Shown here piece after piece: positions 1 through 11,832 of a stretch of 64,000 bases of DNA. The stretch lies in assembly GCA_963921795.1 (NCBI GenBank), contig OY997647.1, positions 57,165,168-57,229,167 on the forward strand, written 5' to 3'. Both the position numbers and the translations under genes were made by a program. Within the stretch, counting starts at the first letter, position 1, and each line of letters starts with the position of its first letter. The notes under the pieces are model-generated. The model saw only the letters and a list, made by a program, of their open reading frames with translations. It was not told the DNA's origin and searched no databases. This DNA is from Nannobrachium achirus (lineage: Eukaryota; Chordata; Actinopteri; Myctophiformes; Myctophidae).

Positions 1-504
1 GCACATAGCCTAACCACATGCCTAACTGTATTCATTGTTGGCTACTAGAGCAAACTTAATGAGGGGTGTTACTTGTTCAGCCAATCAGCTGCCAGGCCCT
101 GAATGGAGGCCAGAGATAGTAAAGCTCAGCTGCTGAGCTCACATTTCCAAACAAGGATGGATGTATGGTGGTGGTTGTTGTTGTTGTTGTTGTTGTTGTT
201 ATAGCCTACTAGTTTAGTTCCAGACAGAAACTGTGAAAACAGTGGTTTTAAGTTAGTATAATAGGTTTATGTGAGTAATTTTGTTGCTATTTTGATAGAA
301 TGTAGTAGGCTATAATGATAGGGGATAATTCAAAGATTTCTCTCTAACTGGCACAGTGGCACCTTCTACACTGAAATAGTTTGTCTTTGTGTGTTTAAAT
401 GAAATGCATACAGTGTGTCAAGTAATGTATCTTCATTATAATATGAGGCCCTTTTTAATGTAGGCTAATTGTCATTATGATATAAGGTTCTTAACTTAGT
501 CTCA

Positions 505-588
<84 letters not shown>

Positions 589-594
589 GTCCAG
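1..594 (+). other. rida intron 1, 3' part
   Basis: This stretch lies upstream of the first rida exon in the window and ends at its acceptor (AG at 593-594). No sequence for the N-terminal exon (the part before Ser-Gln-Ala-Val) was found, so that exon should lie left of the window. It holds a (TTG)n run at about 164-200 and a long (GT)n run that reaches the acceptor. Nothing else was recognised. Confidence 0.7.
507..590. repeat. (GT)n microsatellite abutting a splice acceptor
   Basis: This is an almost pure GT run of about 80 bp with one GC step near its end. It is followed directly by the tgtccag acceptor of rida exon 2, so GT repeats stand where the polypyrimidine tract should be. Confidence 0.97.
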
Positions 595-3500
595 CCAGGC
601 GGTGGTGGTGGACAGGACCATGTACATCTCAGGTCAGCTGGGTCTGGACACAGCCTCTGGTCAGCTGGTTGCAGGAGGGGTGCAGGCCCAGGCCAAACAG
701 GTGAGAACATTTAGAGAACTGTCATCCCTGCTTGATATACTGCACTTCACTAATTCATGGGTTGCATTTGTAGTCCTAAACCGGCCATATTGAGGACCAA
801 CACAGGTGTTCAATTTGTCTGATTGGCATAGAACCAATGTTCTACGTTAATCAAAACACCTGTGTTGGTCCTCAAAATGGCTGGTGTAGGACTACAAATG
901 CAACCCATGAATACCAGTCGTTCTCAAACGTTTACATTTCAAGGACCGCCCGGTTTGATTAGAGGCCACAAACACCCATTTGATACACATTCTCTGGGAC
1001 CCAGAGACTGTGCAAATACACTCGGAAAGTTACAGAGTCTGTAACTCTGAGTGTACATTACAGAACTATTACGGACTATTATGGACCTATTACAGGTCTG
1101 TTTGGTTCCTTTCCACCAGAGGTACCACCATAGTTAAGTTACACCTGGTGGTCAGCACTTAAAAAATGTATCAACAATAGAGCACATTTTATAAGAGGAT
1201 TTTGTTTTACATTTAATCACCAGATAGACATTTATCTACATTCATCCCCCTATCTCTCTTTTTAAGGCACTCGTCAACATGGGAGAGATCCTGAAGGCGG
1301 CAGGATGTGACTATAGCAATGGTGAGATGAGATCTAATTATCATTATCTTATTTCATCTGTCCGATGTTGGATAGATCGCAATATTGTGATATGGCATAC
1401 GTGTTATACTTTCAAAATAGCTAAAATATCTGATCTACAAGCTCACAATCTTGTAAAATTATTATTTGGCCAAAAATATTGTGGTATTGTATTTTGTCCA
1501 TATTGCCCAGCTCTATTCATGTCATGAATGCTTGTGCTTGTGAATGTCATGTGCTTTGACTGACATGTCCTAACCGAACATGCTTTCAGTGGTGAAGACC
1601 ACGGTGCTGCTGGCTGACATGAATGACTTCAACAGCGTCAATGAGACCTATAAGACATGTAAGTCAACCTGCAGATTGTTCTTGTCATCTTATCGTCGTT
1701 GTCGGGTGAAAACCTTGTATGTCCAAAACCGTTCGTTTTGCATTTATCGTTTGAAAAATGAACTAAACTAGTGAAAACAGCAGATCTACAAGCACACAAC
1801 GCCTCGCACCGCGGCTGTTTTCACTACTTTTGTGCGACGGCCTTGTACGATGAAGTAGGGCTTTACTTTGTGAAAGAACGTACACTTTTGAAACTTGGAG
1901 ATACGAGGTTTCCACCTGACAACAACGTTATGGTCCCTCTGAGCACAGCTCCTCCACCCACCCACCCCACACAATGACTTAGTTCTGTTTACGACAGTTA
2001 ATCAAATTAATTTAAACAATCATTTGATATCCACAAAACATAACATCCGAAATTGAGTGATTGGCAACAAATGTCACTCACAAACCCAACATCTAGAGTC
2101 TAGACCATCCAAAAGTGTGACTCATTTATTATTTTAAAAATCGATTCACATTTTTTTGTGTCGATTCGCTTCTCGATTACTCGATGAATCGTAAATGTAA
2201 TCGATAGATGAATTGCTAAGAAAATAATTGGTGTTTGCAGCTTTAGTTCTGTTTCCTTATGGAATGGATGGTATTTCCCTTGAAAAAAGTTAATAAAAAA
2301 CAGCTCCAAAAGTGACCACATGAGGGCGCCCATTGTCCAGACAATACAACAGCACAACATAGTGTGCCTGCCAGCCATAACCTTCACTAACAGGCTGCAA
2401 GTCTCACTTTACAAAGACATTGCTATTTTAACCACGCCACCTTGTGCAGCCCACATGCAAATTTGACTGGAAATATTTTCTACCTTAGTTTCATTATTTG
2501 CTGTGTCACAGGTGGCAGACACATGTGGGTCAGTGTAGAAGATCAATGACTCACTGCCTTCGGTATCATTCAGGAAGTAAAAGTGATCCCTGATGAGTGC
2601 TGTTCTTATCTCATGGCCTAGAGCAGTGTTTTCAACGTGGGGCCTGGGGACACCCAGGGGCCCTTGGATGGGTTCCAGCTAAATGATTGATACCTAGGAA
2701 CCAAATGGACACTTACAGGGCTGTAACTTATTGAGTGCACAATCGGAACCAGTCCATCTGGTTCCATTTTAGTTAAATTAACACTGCAGACTTTACAGTG
2801 TAGATTGGGGTCCCAGAAATAAAATAAAAAACATCAAATTAATCACTGGTCTAGAGGGGAATTTGCCTTGGTTGCTTTTAAAAAGCGTCTTGTGTTGTTC
2901 TCCCAAAAATCTCACAACACACTGATAGATGAATTATACTTTGTTGCTGGACAGCGTCGCAGTGTCGCTCATCGAACATAACTGAAAATCCGTTATTTTC
3001 ACCGAGCGACACCACCAGCGCACGGCGACGTACAACCAACAGGCTTCACCTGGTCTCCCTTGTTTAATCACCTCATCTTCCACTGCATCGTGAAAGACCA
3101 AGTGCAGTTCAGTCATCTACTCTTGAATAAACACAGGCCACCATGTACTCTTGAATAAACACAGGCCACCATGTCTTGGCCAGGGCATTTCCTCTTCCTT
3201 CACAATGCACAGGTGTAATGGAAGCCGCGGTGCCCAGTGAGTTGTAAGTAGATACCACCGACCAGGCACATAGGTGTAACCCAAGCCTCCATAGCCAACC
3301 CCTCTAGCCAGGGGCGTCACAAGGGGGGGAGAAGTGGGACTGAGTTACTAGGACCCAAGGTGGAGGGGCATTCATTATTTTATACTTTAGCTGTTGAAAA
3401 ATAGCAGATATACAAGCTCACAGGGTGGCACCGAGTGCCAGGCTGTGAGCTTGTAGATCTGCTATTTTAGAAAAGTCGGGGAAATTTGTGCAAATCTTTG

Positions 3501-5005
3501 AATATATGTATTTTTTAAGCGAACATTTGTAACTCAAATTTTGCTTCTGGGGAGTCCCTGGAACTAAATATTTTGAGATGGGAAAAAAAAAACATAGGAT
3601 TTAAAATATTCAAAGACTTGGACAAATTCTCAAGATTCTTCAAAAATAGCAGATCTACAAGCTCGCAGCGTGGCTGTGAGCTTGTATATCTGCTATTTGT
3701 CAATAGGTAAAGCACAAAATAATGTGTAATAATGCGTTCCCACCCAGTCTAAATGGGTTAAACCCCCTCCCCTATGAAGAACATTCATGGGGGGGGGCCC
3801 ACAGTGAATCCTTGTACCCAGGGCCCAGAGTTTGGTGTGACACCCCTGTCCATAGCCAACCCCTCTACCTGTGCCTGGCTTCTAACTCCCCACCCAACCA
3901 CTCCATAACCCCTCAGTGTAAGCAGGGAACTTTCCATGACCCTGGGCCAGGATGGAACACAGGATGGCTCAAATTCAAATGGGTTTTCACTGGCAAGATC
4001 AGTGTGGAGATCGGGAACGGCGGTCGTAGCTGAATGGGTAGAGAGAGAGAGGCCGCCGGGGAATCGGAAGGTCGCCGATTCGACCTGTGGCTCGCCCAGT
4101 CTACTACACATCGAAGTGTCCCAAAGACACTTAACTATTAACAGCTCTCCCTGTCCACTCATCGAAGCCGTCTGTGCAGCCATCGGCTGGATCAATGTAA
4201 AAGCAATTACCCCTCGTCTGTGGACCAGAAAATACTCCACTTTCACTTTCTCTACAGTATTTTTACCAATAGGAATAAAGATGCTGTCATAGTGAAAAGA
4301 AAACAATAGATATATATTATTATTAGTGATAACAGCCAATAGGTCTTGGTGTTATCACTAACAGGTGACCACTGCAGACTATAGGATGGACGTCATATCC
4401 TTGTAATGTCTTTGTGTTTTTTTTCTAGTTTTCACCAGTAACTTCCCTGCCAGAGCAGCCTATCAGGTCGCTGCTCTCCCAAGAGTAAGTATATATAAAG
4501 TGTAATAAAACACTTCAGTATTCATAACTCACTCAGTGAAGGTACTTTCTCATTCCAGCCAAATAATTAGTTTAGGTTGTTGGTGAACCAAAAAAATAAA
4601 ATAGCCTGTCATGTTTAGTTATGTTAGAAACATCAACAAAATAGTAAAATGATATGATAAGAGGCATAAAGACAGATTTGTAGTGACATGATACAGTTTG
4701 CTGTGCATCAGAAGCAGTCTGTATGGTACAGTGTCATTTGCACAAAACCACATTTGTCCCATCGACCGAAATCACACAAATGTGGGAGACGTGTACCACA
4801 TAGGCTCTGATGCATGACAGCGAGCACCGGGTTCGATTCCTGAACTGGCACTCCGGCTCATTCTCCTGTCAGTCTTCACTGTGGCCTATCAATAAAGACC
4901 TCTGCTATGAACACACCTTTAGAACCCGACATTGTAATCTGTATCTATGGGATCATTCTTACACACTTGCTGCTTTCATCTAATCTCTCTGACGGTCTCT
5001 CTCTT

Positions 5006-5091
<86 letters not shown>

Positions 5092-5149
5092 GGGTGGCCT
5101 TGTTGAAATAGAAGCAGTAGCCGTACTTGGCCCATTCTCTGATTCCTGA
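595..5149 (+). CDS. rida: Reactive intermediate imine deaminase A (RIDA/UK114, YjgF/YER057c family), exons 2 to last
   Basis: RIDA hydrolyses reactive enamine/imine intermediates such as 2-aminoacrylate, freed by PLP enzymes, to keto acids and ammonia; the family acts as a trimer. Coding exons read from the sequence are 595-700, 1267-1321, 1590-1658, 4429-4484 and 5093-5149 (TGA at 5147-5149), all with AG/GT borders and matching phases. The translation follows the vertebrate protein closely: SQAVVVDRT, YISGQLGLD, NMGEILKAAGCD, VVKTTVLLADMNDFN, then NFPARAAYQVAALP and EIEAVAV. The PARAAYQV...VEI stretch is the family signature and holds the conserved Arg that binds the substrate carboxylate. 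The last residues (GPFSDS) differ from the human end, as is usual. The first exon (about 22 residues) is outside the window. The acceptors at 595 and 5093 follow directly on dinucleotide repeats. Confidence 0.96.
753..912. mobile_element. Foldback/MITE-like inverted repeat in rida intron
   Basis: Arms of about 58 bp (753-811 and 855-912) are near-perfect reverse complements (ATTCATGGGTTGCATTTG ... CAAATGCAACCCATGAAT) around a short centre. No coding potential. The family is not recognised; the form is that of a small non-autonomous DNA transposon. Confidence 0.7.
1423..1450 (+). repeat. Half copy of the GATCTACAAGCTCACAAC hairpin repeat
   Basis: The left arm only: AAAATATCTGATCTACAAGC followed by TCACAA. 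No matching right arm follows. It lies in the rida intron after exon 3. Confidence 0.6.
1771..1824. repeat. Compact variant of the hairpin repeat
   Basis: The outer arms GTGAAAACAGC (1771-1781) and GCTGTTTTCAC (1814-1824) pair perfectly. The left inner arm AGATCTACAAGCACACAAC is present and the right inner arm is reduced. Confidence 0.65.
2625..2860. repeat. Dispersed repeat, related to 59590-59765
   Basis: Shared blocks include GGAACCAAATGG and GATTGGGGTCC in the same order as in the copy at 59590-59765, with many substitutions, so the family is old. Not recognised by name. Confidence 0.5.
3397..3468. repeat. Hairpin repeat, full copy
   Basis: The left arm AAAATAGCAGATATACAAGC and right arm GCTTGTAGATCTGCTATTTT pair around a GGTGGCACCGAGTGCCAGG loop that is itself partly palindromic. 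Confidence 0.85.
3642..3698. repeat. Hairpin repeat, full copy with short loop
   Basis: AAAATAGCAGATCTACAAGC pairs with GCTTGTATATCTGCTATTT; the inner part reads CTCGCAGCG/CTGTGA with only a few loop bases. Confidence 0.85.
4005..4290 (+). mobile_element. tRNA-derived SINE
   Basis: The head resembles a tRNA pol III promoter (GTAGCTGAATGGGTAGAG as A-box region, GGTCGCCGATTCGACC as B-box region). It is followed by a body with CATCGAAGTGTCCCAAAGAC, a phrase typical of common teleost SINEs. The tRNA fold is degraded, so it is not a working tRNA gene. Confidence 0.75.
4806..4900 (+). mobile_element. SINE fragment
   Basis: A B-box-like GGGTTCGATTCCTGAAC is followed by a body ending CCTATCAATAAAGACC, which resembles the tail of the copy at 22205-22372. 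Confidence 0.6.
5002..5090. repeat. (CT)n microsatellite forming the last rida acceptor
   Basis: About 85 bp of nearly pure CT runs straight into the AG at 5091-5092, so the whole polypyrimidine tract of the terminal rida exon is a microsatellite. Confidence 0.97.
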
Positions 5150-5493
5150 CTAGCTGGTCAAGGCATGCACAAGTTGTAGTACAACTTTTAAGTGACCTTG
5201 TGGTTCTGCCACAGAAACATTCTACAGTTTCCTGTTTACACACACAATGACCAAACTCTTCTTTGCTGGAAACAAACTGCTTTTATTGGCCACAGTGGCT
5301 AGTGGAGTGCAAAGCTTAACCAACCCTACATTCTCATACCACTCCAAGGGATTCAGACAGAGAAAGTCTCCCAAATAGTCACTAAGATTACCTGATATTG
5401 CTAATATCAACCACATACTAACTCACAACATGATGATTGTATATCTTCTATTCTATCGTATTAAAGCATTTTGAAAAATGTTTGAAGGTTTAC

Positions 5494-5499
5494 AATAAA
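5494..5499 (+). terminator. Candidate poly(A) signal of rida
   Basis: AATAAA lies about 345 bp after the rida stop, with T-rich sequence downstream. It is the first canonical hexamer noted after the stop codon. Confidence 0.55.
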
Positions 5500-6600
5500 T
5501 TGAAAATGTTTGCCTATAATGACTAATGCCCAAAATAGGGACACCATGTTGAAAGTGGTTAACTATAGGGCTATGTTACTGGGATGGGAGTAGGGGAACC
5601 CCACTCGACTATGAATATGGTCAATAATGACCTAATAATGACCAGATATGCCAACGTACAGTATGAACTTCATATTCCTTCTGGGGACAAACCCCACATC
5701 TAAAACGAATCAGCCCAAACTCCTAGATACTAGAAAGTTTCATCTACTGCACCAATTCTACAGTGATGTTACTATACAGTACAGTACACATTAAAGTAAA
5801 AAGATTTTCTGGACATGATTTTGTACTTCCTTTGCATTTTATGATTACATCTTTGTCAAGATGTCTTGCTTGCCATAGAGAGAAACATTACACAGCAGCA
5901 ACTAATAACTGAAAGCAGTGAAAGTTAAAAATACAATAGTTTTTCTCACATCTCACAGATGTTCATCTGAAATGGATATTACTGATCTCAATTAAATTCA
6001 GTAGAAACAATATGGATTTTGGTTTATGGATTGTATCACAGGAAATACCGAATACTTCACAAAATGTGCAATATATTAACTTTATACAATGATAAAAGGG
6101 TAGATTTATATTTCGGTAACATATGATTTCTCAACTGAGTATATCTTCTTTTAGATAAACACACATGCTAAGAATCATAAAGCATCTCTATACAGTAAGC
6201 ACAAATGTCAACCATAATAAGGGACAGAAGGCACAGTGATGACTGAGGGACCCTGAATGGACATAGTTATCACAGGGTCTGCATCTTGGCAACATGGCAA
6301 TGTCTTTCTTTCTTTATCTCTCTCTGTCTCTATTGCCTGGTTTACACTTCATCGTACGCTGGTGTCTCACGCCGAAAATAGCCGATGTGCAAGTTCACAA
6401 GGCAGCGCGGACGTGACACGTTGTGAGGTTGTAGATCGTCTATTTGCAGCGTGCGCCGCCACCGTACAACGGAGCATACATCAGGCATATCGCTCTCTTC
6501 TCTCACTCATACGTACAGTACATTTACACTCGGAAAGACAACATGGGACACTCCTGCAGAATTCATCTGTTGAGCCACCTGCACTAAAGTTCCACTTCGC
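5500..6600. other. Intergenic / 3'-flank between rida and erich5
   Basis: AT-rich sequence between the convergent 3' ends of rida and erich5. It holds a hairpin repeat at 6375-6445 and should include the erich5 3' UTR. No other gene or RNA was recognised. Confidence 0.6.
6375..6445. repeat. Hairpin repeat, diverged full copy
   Basis: The left arm AAAATAGCCGATGTGCAAG and right arm TTGTAGATCGTCTATTT surround a CG-rich centre; several arm positions no longer pair, so this copy is older than most. Confidence 0.7.
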
Positions 6601-9600
6601 TCATTGGGTGGGAGCTGAAAAGCACAGAGGGGAACAGAGCAGGGTCAGATTATGGACATGAATATAGAATGATGTGGTTATGTAATGTTGTAACTGCATC
6701 TCTGCTCACCTGGTGTCTCTGCTGCCTTGGGCTCTGTTGGGGCTGCTGGGGCTTCTGCTGGGGCTCCTGATTTCCAAGAGAGATTGAAAGGAGAGAAAAA
6801 CAGAAGGAGAGACGTGCGCATGAATAATAACATGTTGCTGTACCCTGTACTGTATATGAACATGTACCAGTCCCGTCGCTACTGAATTCATAAGCCTGTA
6901 CTTAAACACTTTGTTTTACAGTATCTATAAATAGACCCTATTCAACGCACGCGCACTAAGCACATTTCTCAGCAACTTCCTGGTGCTGACGTCAGCTTTG
7001 AGGGGTAAATTAACACAGAAATTGCTGGACTTAAAGCCAACAAATCATTATTTCGAACGGTAAAGTAAATTGTAACGCTTTGTGCCTTTTACTATCTTGT
7101 GTTCTTGATCATGCTAGCCGTATTTTATACATTACTATTAGGAAATTGCATTAAATTTGCGATTTCTGTGTTAACTCTATGGGCTTTTCCCCTTCAACCG
7201 TGACGTCAGCACCAGGAAGTTGCGTAACGTGAATTTGGTCAATTGCAGAAACTTGTGTATATATTTATGTCAGTTTGTCTGTCTGTCCCAGTGTTTCGTT
7301 CCCGAATTGTGTGGTCCCAGAGTAGGCCGGGGCCCAAAGGGTACCGGCCAAGTATTATATAATCAGATAAGGGAATGGAAAAGTGACTGGTTAGTGATTT
7401 GGCAATTTGGCTATGATGGCACAACCTATGTGCCCAGGAAAACAAGACAAGGTCTAACGCTGTGGCTTATGTGGCTAGCCTCCTACTGAACCACATCATA
7501 AAAAGAACGCATCTATCAAATTCACTCAAAACATCTCACTGCATTTCTCTGGTTTTAATTTCCAGTTATATGCATTTAAAATGTTAGATTCATACAGGAC
7601 TACTTCTACCGAGTACCATGCTTAATCCATTGCACACCAGTGTGGCGTGCCAAGAAATAGCCCCTTGTCAACATGTTGTGAGCTTGTAGATCGGCTATTT
7701 TCAATGTAACACTGGAGGAGCTGTGATGCTCAGTGCTCACTGCACTTAACATAGAGGCTTTATCCTGTTTCCTCATTGGCTGTGAAACGCAGTCAGGGAG
7801 GTTGGCCAGGCCTGACGTATAGTAGCCCAGTGTGTGTTGGCATACTCCAGTTTCTCTCTGCACTCAGATTGCATTTTATTGACACTACGCTGACAAACAA
7901 CGTGCAGGCAAGAGAGACACTTCCCAGCCCACAGACTTTCCTTGAATCAAACTGTGCAAATTGGTCTTTACCAATAAGAAAAGACCAGTTTGTGAGTTTG
8001 ATTCAAGCCCATAGTAGACCAGTGGAACTGCAGCATTTGATCGGCTGAGAACCTGTTCAATAAATAAAAAAAAAAACAATAAAGAAATCAATAATCTCTC
8101 CAATCGAAACGATAGGATGCCAAGACAAAAATGGGCTGGCATCAGTCTATATAACTTTAGGGCGAGGTCGCGTCATCTGTCTTGGCCATATACAATCTGT
8201 ATGGATTATGTTAGTGTGGTTCGTTACCCGTCCAGACGGATGTCTATGGACAAGCTGTGATGGTTCTGATTGTGACCTATGGTCGCAAACAAACAATGCT
8301 ATCTAAATTACATGTATGGTCATCGAGGGTGGGCAAGTGCTACGGTAAGTGCTTTGGGCTAATGTGGAGTCTGAAGAGGTGAGTCTTCAGACTACAGCGG
8401 AAGCTATAGGGAGTGAGTCTGCAGTTCTAAATGCAATGGAGAGTTCATTCCACAGTTTTGGGCCCAGGGCGATCAATTACAATTGAAATACAATTTGTAT
8501 TAAGATTTCATAACCTCCCCCAGTAACAAGCTACGATCAGAACTTCTCATATTTATTGAAACTACTGTATAGTTAGACCTTGAACATGCAGTGAGTCATC
8601 ACAGTGTTTCTAGGTTTGACTGTGCTGTCCTTGCTAAGCCAATGACCCACAAAGATACTTTGCATTAGACATACAGGAAAATGGGTCAACTTCCTTATTC
8701 AATGGCCTGCTAGTCATTTGCATTGCTGAATTGATAGCAGTGTTATGACAGTATCAATCATCCTATGTTAAGCATTTCCCTGTAGATTTAGTATACGGTA
8801 TGGCGGAGTGGAAGGAAAAGGTGCTTGGTCAGTTGTTGTAAGTTCTTTTGGACTTTAAATGAAATTAAACATAAAATCAGGATGTTATTATATGGGCGTG
8901 CTGATAGCAATGTCCCATGATTTGACCTCTGTTCCATTCTCTTCCCTTGCTCTCTGCTGCCTAAAATCCATCTTTAAAAACATCCTTGTCTGAACAATGT
9001 TTACCAGGAGCAGCTTCAGCATGTGATGTCTGCAATGTGATCAGACTCTCTGACCACAAGGAAATTTCCCTCCATGTGCTGCCAGAGAACGTTTGTGATC
9101 CATTATAAGCAACTTTATCTAAAGTGCTTTACATTCACCCTCACACACCAACTGCAGAGGTAACTATGCAAAGCAGCAACCTGCTTATCAGGAGCAGTTA
9201 CTGTGTGTCTTGCAGACAGTGTCTTTGACACGAAGCCAGGAGGAGCTGGGGATCGAACTGGGGACCTTCAGGTTCCCAGGCAGCTTCTCTCCTTCCTGAG
9301 CCATTGCTGCCAATTATTTGATGTCTTAAAAATGAATATTTTGCACAATGAAATCCAATACATTGTAGCTGTGCTACTGCACAAGTAGTCAATAGTCACA
9401 CGTTTCCCCAGAGAGATTCCTTAGGGGAAGACTTTGAGGCTGCCCTGTTAATTAACAAACGAAACCCAGCCAGGCATGTTGCCATACTGCGATTTCGAGC
9501 TGTTAAGGGGAGCCAAAGCCAAATTTAAAGTTTTATCAATTGGCTACCCTGATGTCACTGTGTAGCAAATGAAGTGACCTGCAAATAAACGTGTACGTGT

Positions 9601-11750
9601 GCTTACCCAGGTCTGCAATGGTGGACACTGGACACAGTGGACAGTGAAGTAAATTTGAATACTGTGTAGGGCAGGCCTATCTACATTCTTTGAGTATCTG
9701 TACTTCCCTTTTTTTATCAAAACCTCCACCGGCTGTCAGTCTGTCAGTCTGTCTGTCTGTCCATCACGTCACACTTTTGCCCTACTCATATCTCCGCCAC
9801 CCTTGCCCCGATCCATGCCAAACTTTGCACACACACTCCTTGGCTGCCAAACCACAACCTCCACCCTCCATTTCTCACATGGTCCTCTTCTAGCGCCACC
9901 ATGAGGCCGATTCATGCAAAACACATTTTTGTACACTGCTCCTACAGATTTTGCCCTAAAATCACGCAAAGCGGTATACAGTATCTCTACAGTCATGTCA
10001 TCAACATGGTTCTGTCCCATTTCCCATATTCCCTCCTGATTGGCTACCATTGCCTTCTAAAGTTTGTATATGCGACGTGACGGTCGCTTATCTCCCGATT
10101 AGGGAGTCTTACTGGTATTAAAAAGACAAAGTTTGAGTACTTGAGTGTAGTACTTGAGTGTGAGTACTTGAGTGTACTAACTTTCACTTGTAGTTGAGTT
10201 GCATAACCAGTATCTACTAAATATTTTGACTAAATCACTGGTGTTCAGTACTTTGTCCACCACTGCCATTGTGTTCGTTAAAAGCCCTAAACAATGTCGG
10301 TGTGTTGGATACTGCCCTGGTTACAGCCTGGGTAATGACACACTGGGCCCTGGGAGGGTCTACTCTAGGGGGAGAAGGAAGGGACATAATTCACCCGGGC
10401 ACCGGCCGGGGCTGTTCTGTGTTCACTGGGTCACAGAGCAGAAGGTGGAAACACCACTCAGGTTACCGCTGGTCAATGGAGCCATACATAGTTCACCTTC
10501 CCTCGCAATGACGCGTCTGTATTGTCATTAGACTCTCTCTCTCTCTCTCTACCATTAGCGTACACAGTCACAGCATGTTTTCAGCAAGGTAGTGAACTTT
10601 CATGGCCATACCTTCCAGGTGTTCAACTCACAATGTATAATGATTTAGATATATACACACACGCACATGCACACATACACCACCCCCACACACCAGCACC
10701 ATATTAGGACATTCTGGGGGAGAGCTAGCTCTGGTCCATACAGTAGCGTTAGTGGAGTGAGTTCTAACGCTATGTTCGTCTACCTCCCAAATCCTTGGCA
10801 AATCCGGAAAGACCCGTCGTCTGGTCCGAAAATAACAAAAACTGTTTCGCCCCTCACCAAACCAAAGGTATCAGAAGACAGTTGAAAGCTTACTCTGTAG
10901 TGGACGCGGTCTGAGCCCCCCACCACACGATTAAAATACATTTCTAGGGCAAAATTAGCCTGGGCTGGCTTCCAATTTCGGGCTTTTGATCCGGTCGGGA
11001 GCGGAAGAGCTCCTACGTTTTTCTGTAGTCCAAAACGGACTACACTTTGGCCGGAAACAACGACCGGAAACAGTTTTAACCCGTACTTGCGCATGCGCTA
11101 ACTACTTGCGCATGCGCTAAACTGGGTTGAAACTGTTTCCGGTCGTTGTTTCCGGCCAAAGTGTAGTCCGTTTTGGACTACAGAAAAACGTAAGAGCTCT
11201 TCCGCTCCCGACCGGATCAAACGGCCCGTTTAGTAAACGAAGACCAGGCTTTCTCTCAGGGGAAAGCCTGGTGAGGCGAGGTTAGGGCAAAATTAAAAAT
11301 ATTCCACCGGATGGAGACACTCTTCCTGGCTGAAGACTGTTTTTACGAAACAGCTTGAATAACACCCAACGAGACTAATGCACTGTTTAATGCGGTGCAT
11401 TTCGGTCCTCTGACCTGTGCGGCAGTAGTGAGTTGACAGTGGCACCTTGATGACAAATAGTGAAAAACTAGATGAAATGAAGTCTCCATCCGGTGGATTA
11501 TTTTTCATTTCGCCCTAGAAATGTATTTTAAGCGTGTGGTGGGGGTCCAGACTGCGTCCACTAAGTAGAGTAAGCTTTCAACTGTCCACTGATACCTTTG
11601 GTTTGGTGAGGGACGAAACAGTTTTTGTTATTTTCGGATCAGACGGCGGTGTTTTCCGGATTTGCCACAGATTTTGGAGGTAGACAAACATAGCGTTAGG
11701 GAGAACTCCACTAACGCTATGGACCAGAGCTAGGGGAGAGCCAGGGCTGG

Positions 11751-11832
<82 letters not shown>

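Larger units (their letters stand above)
3309..3848. mobile_element. Non-autonomous DNA transposon with CAGGGGCGTCACA ends, copy A
   Basis: The left end CAGGGGCGTCACAAGG is mirrored by TGTGACACCCCTG at the right end. Inside, two hairpin-repeat copies (3397-3468 and 3642-3698) flank a central block that is itself partly inverted. A second copy lies at 33991-34508. An 18-bp direct repeat (CCATAGCCAACCCCTCTA) stands on both sides, longer than a normal target duplication, so the flank may have been duplicated. The CAGGG ends suggest a hAT-type element; that is inference. Confidence 0.7.
1659..4428 (+). other. rida intron of about 2.8 kb, repeat-rich
   Basis: The intron between the exons ending at 1658 and starting at 4429. 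It contains one compact hairpin, an old TCGATT-rich palindromic remnant near 2140-2220, a dispersed repeat at 2625-2860, a composite inverted-repeat element at 3309-3848 and a SINE at about 4005-4290. A short 11-bp stem hairpin lies at 4324-4360. No other gene was seen. Confidence 0.7.

Noticed and set aside
465-793. Open frames of poly-His-Thr or poly-Cys-Val across GT/AC repeats (also near 11600, 15400, 16900, 35300, 36700, 50800, 61400)
   Set aside because: They are frame readings of dinucleotide repeats, open in several frames at once, with no other coding signs.
4020-4110. A genuine tRNA gene
   Set aside because: Only the A- and B-box regions survive and it continues into a SINE body; the cloverleaf does not close.
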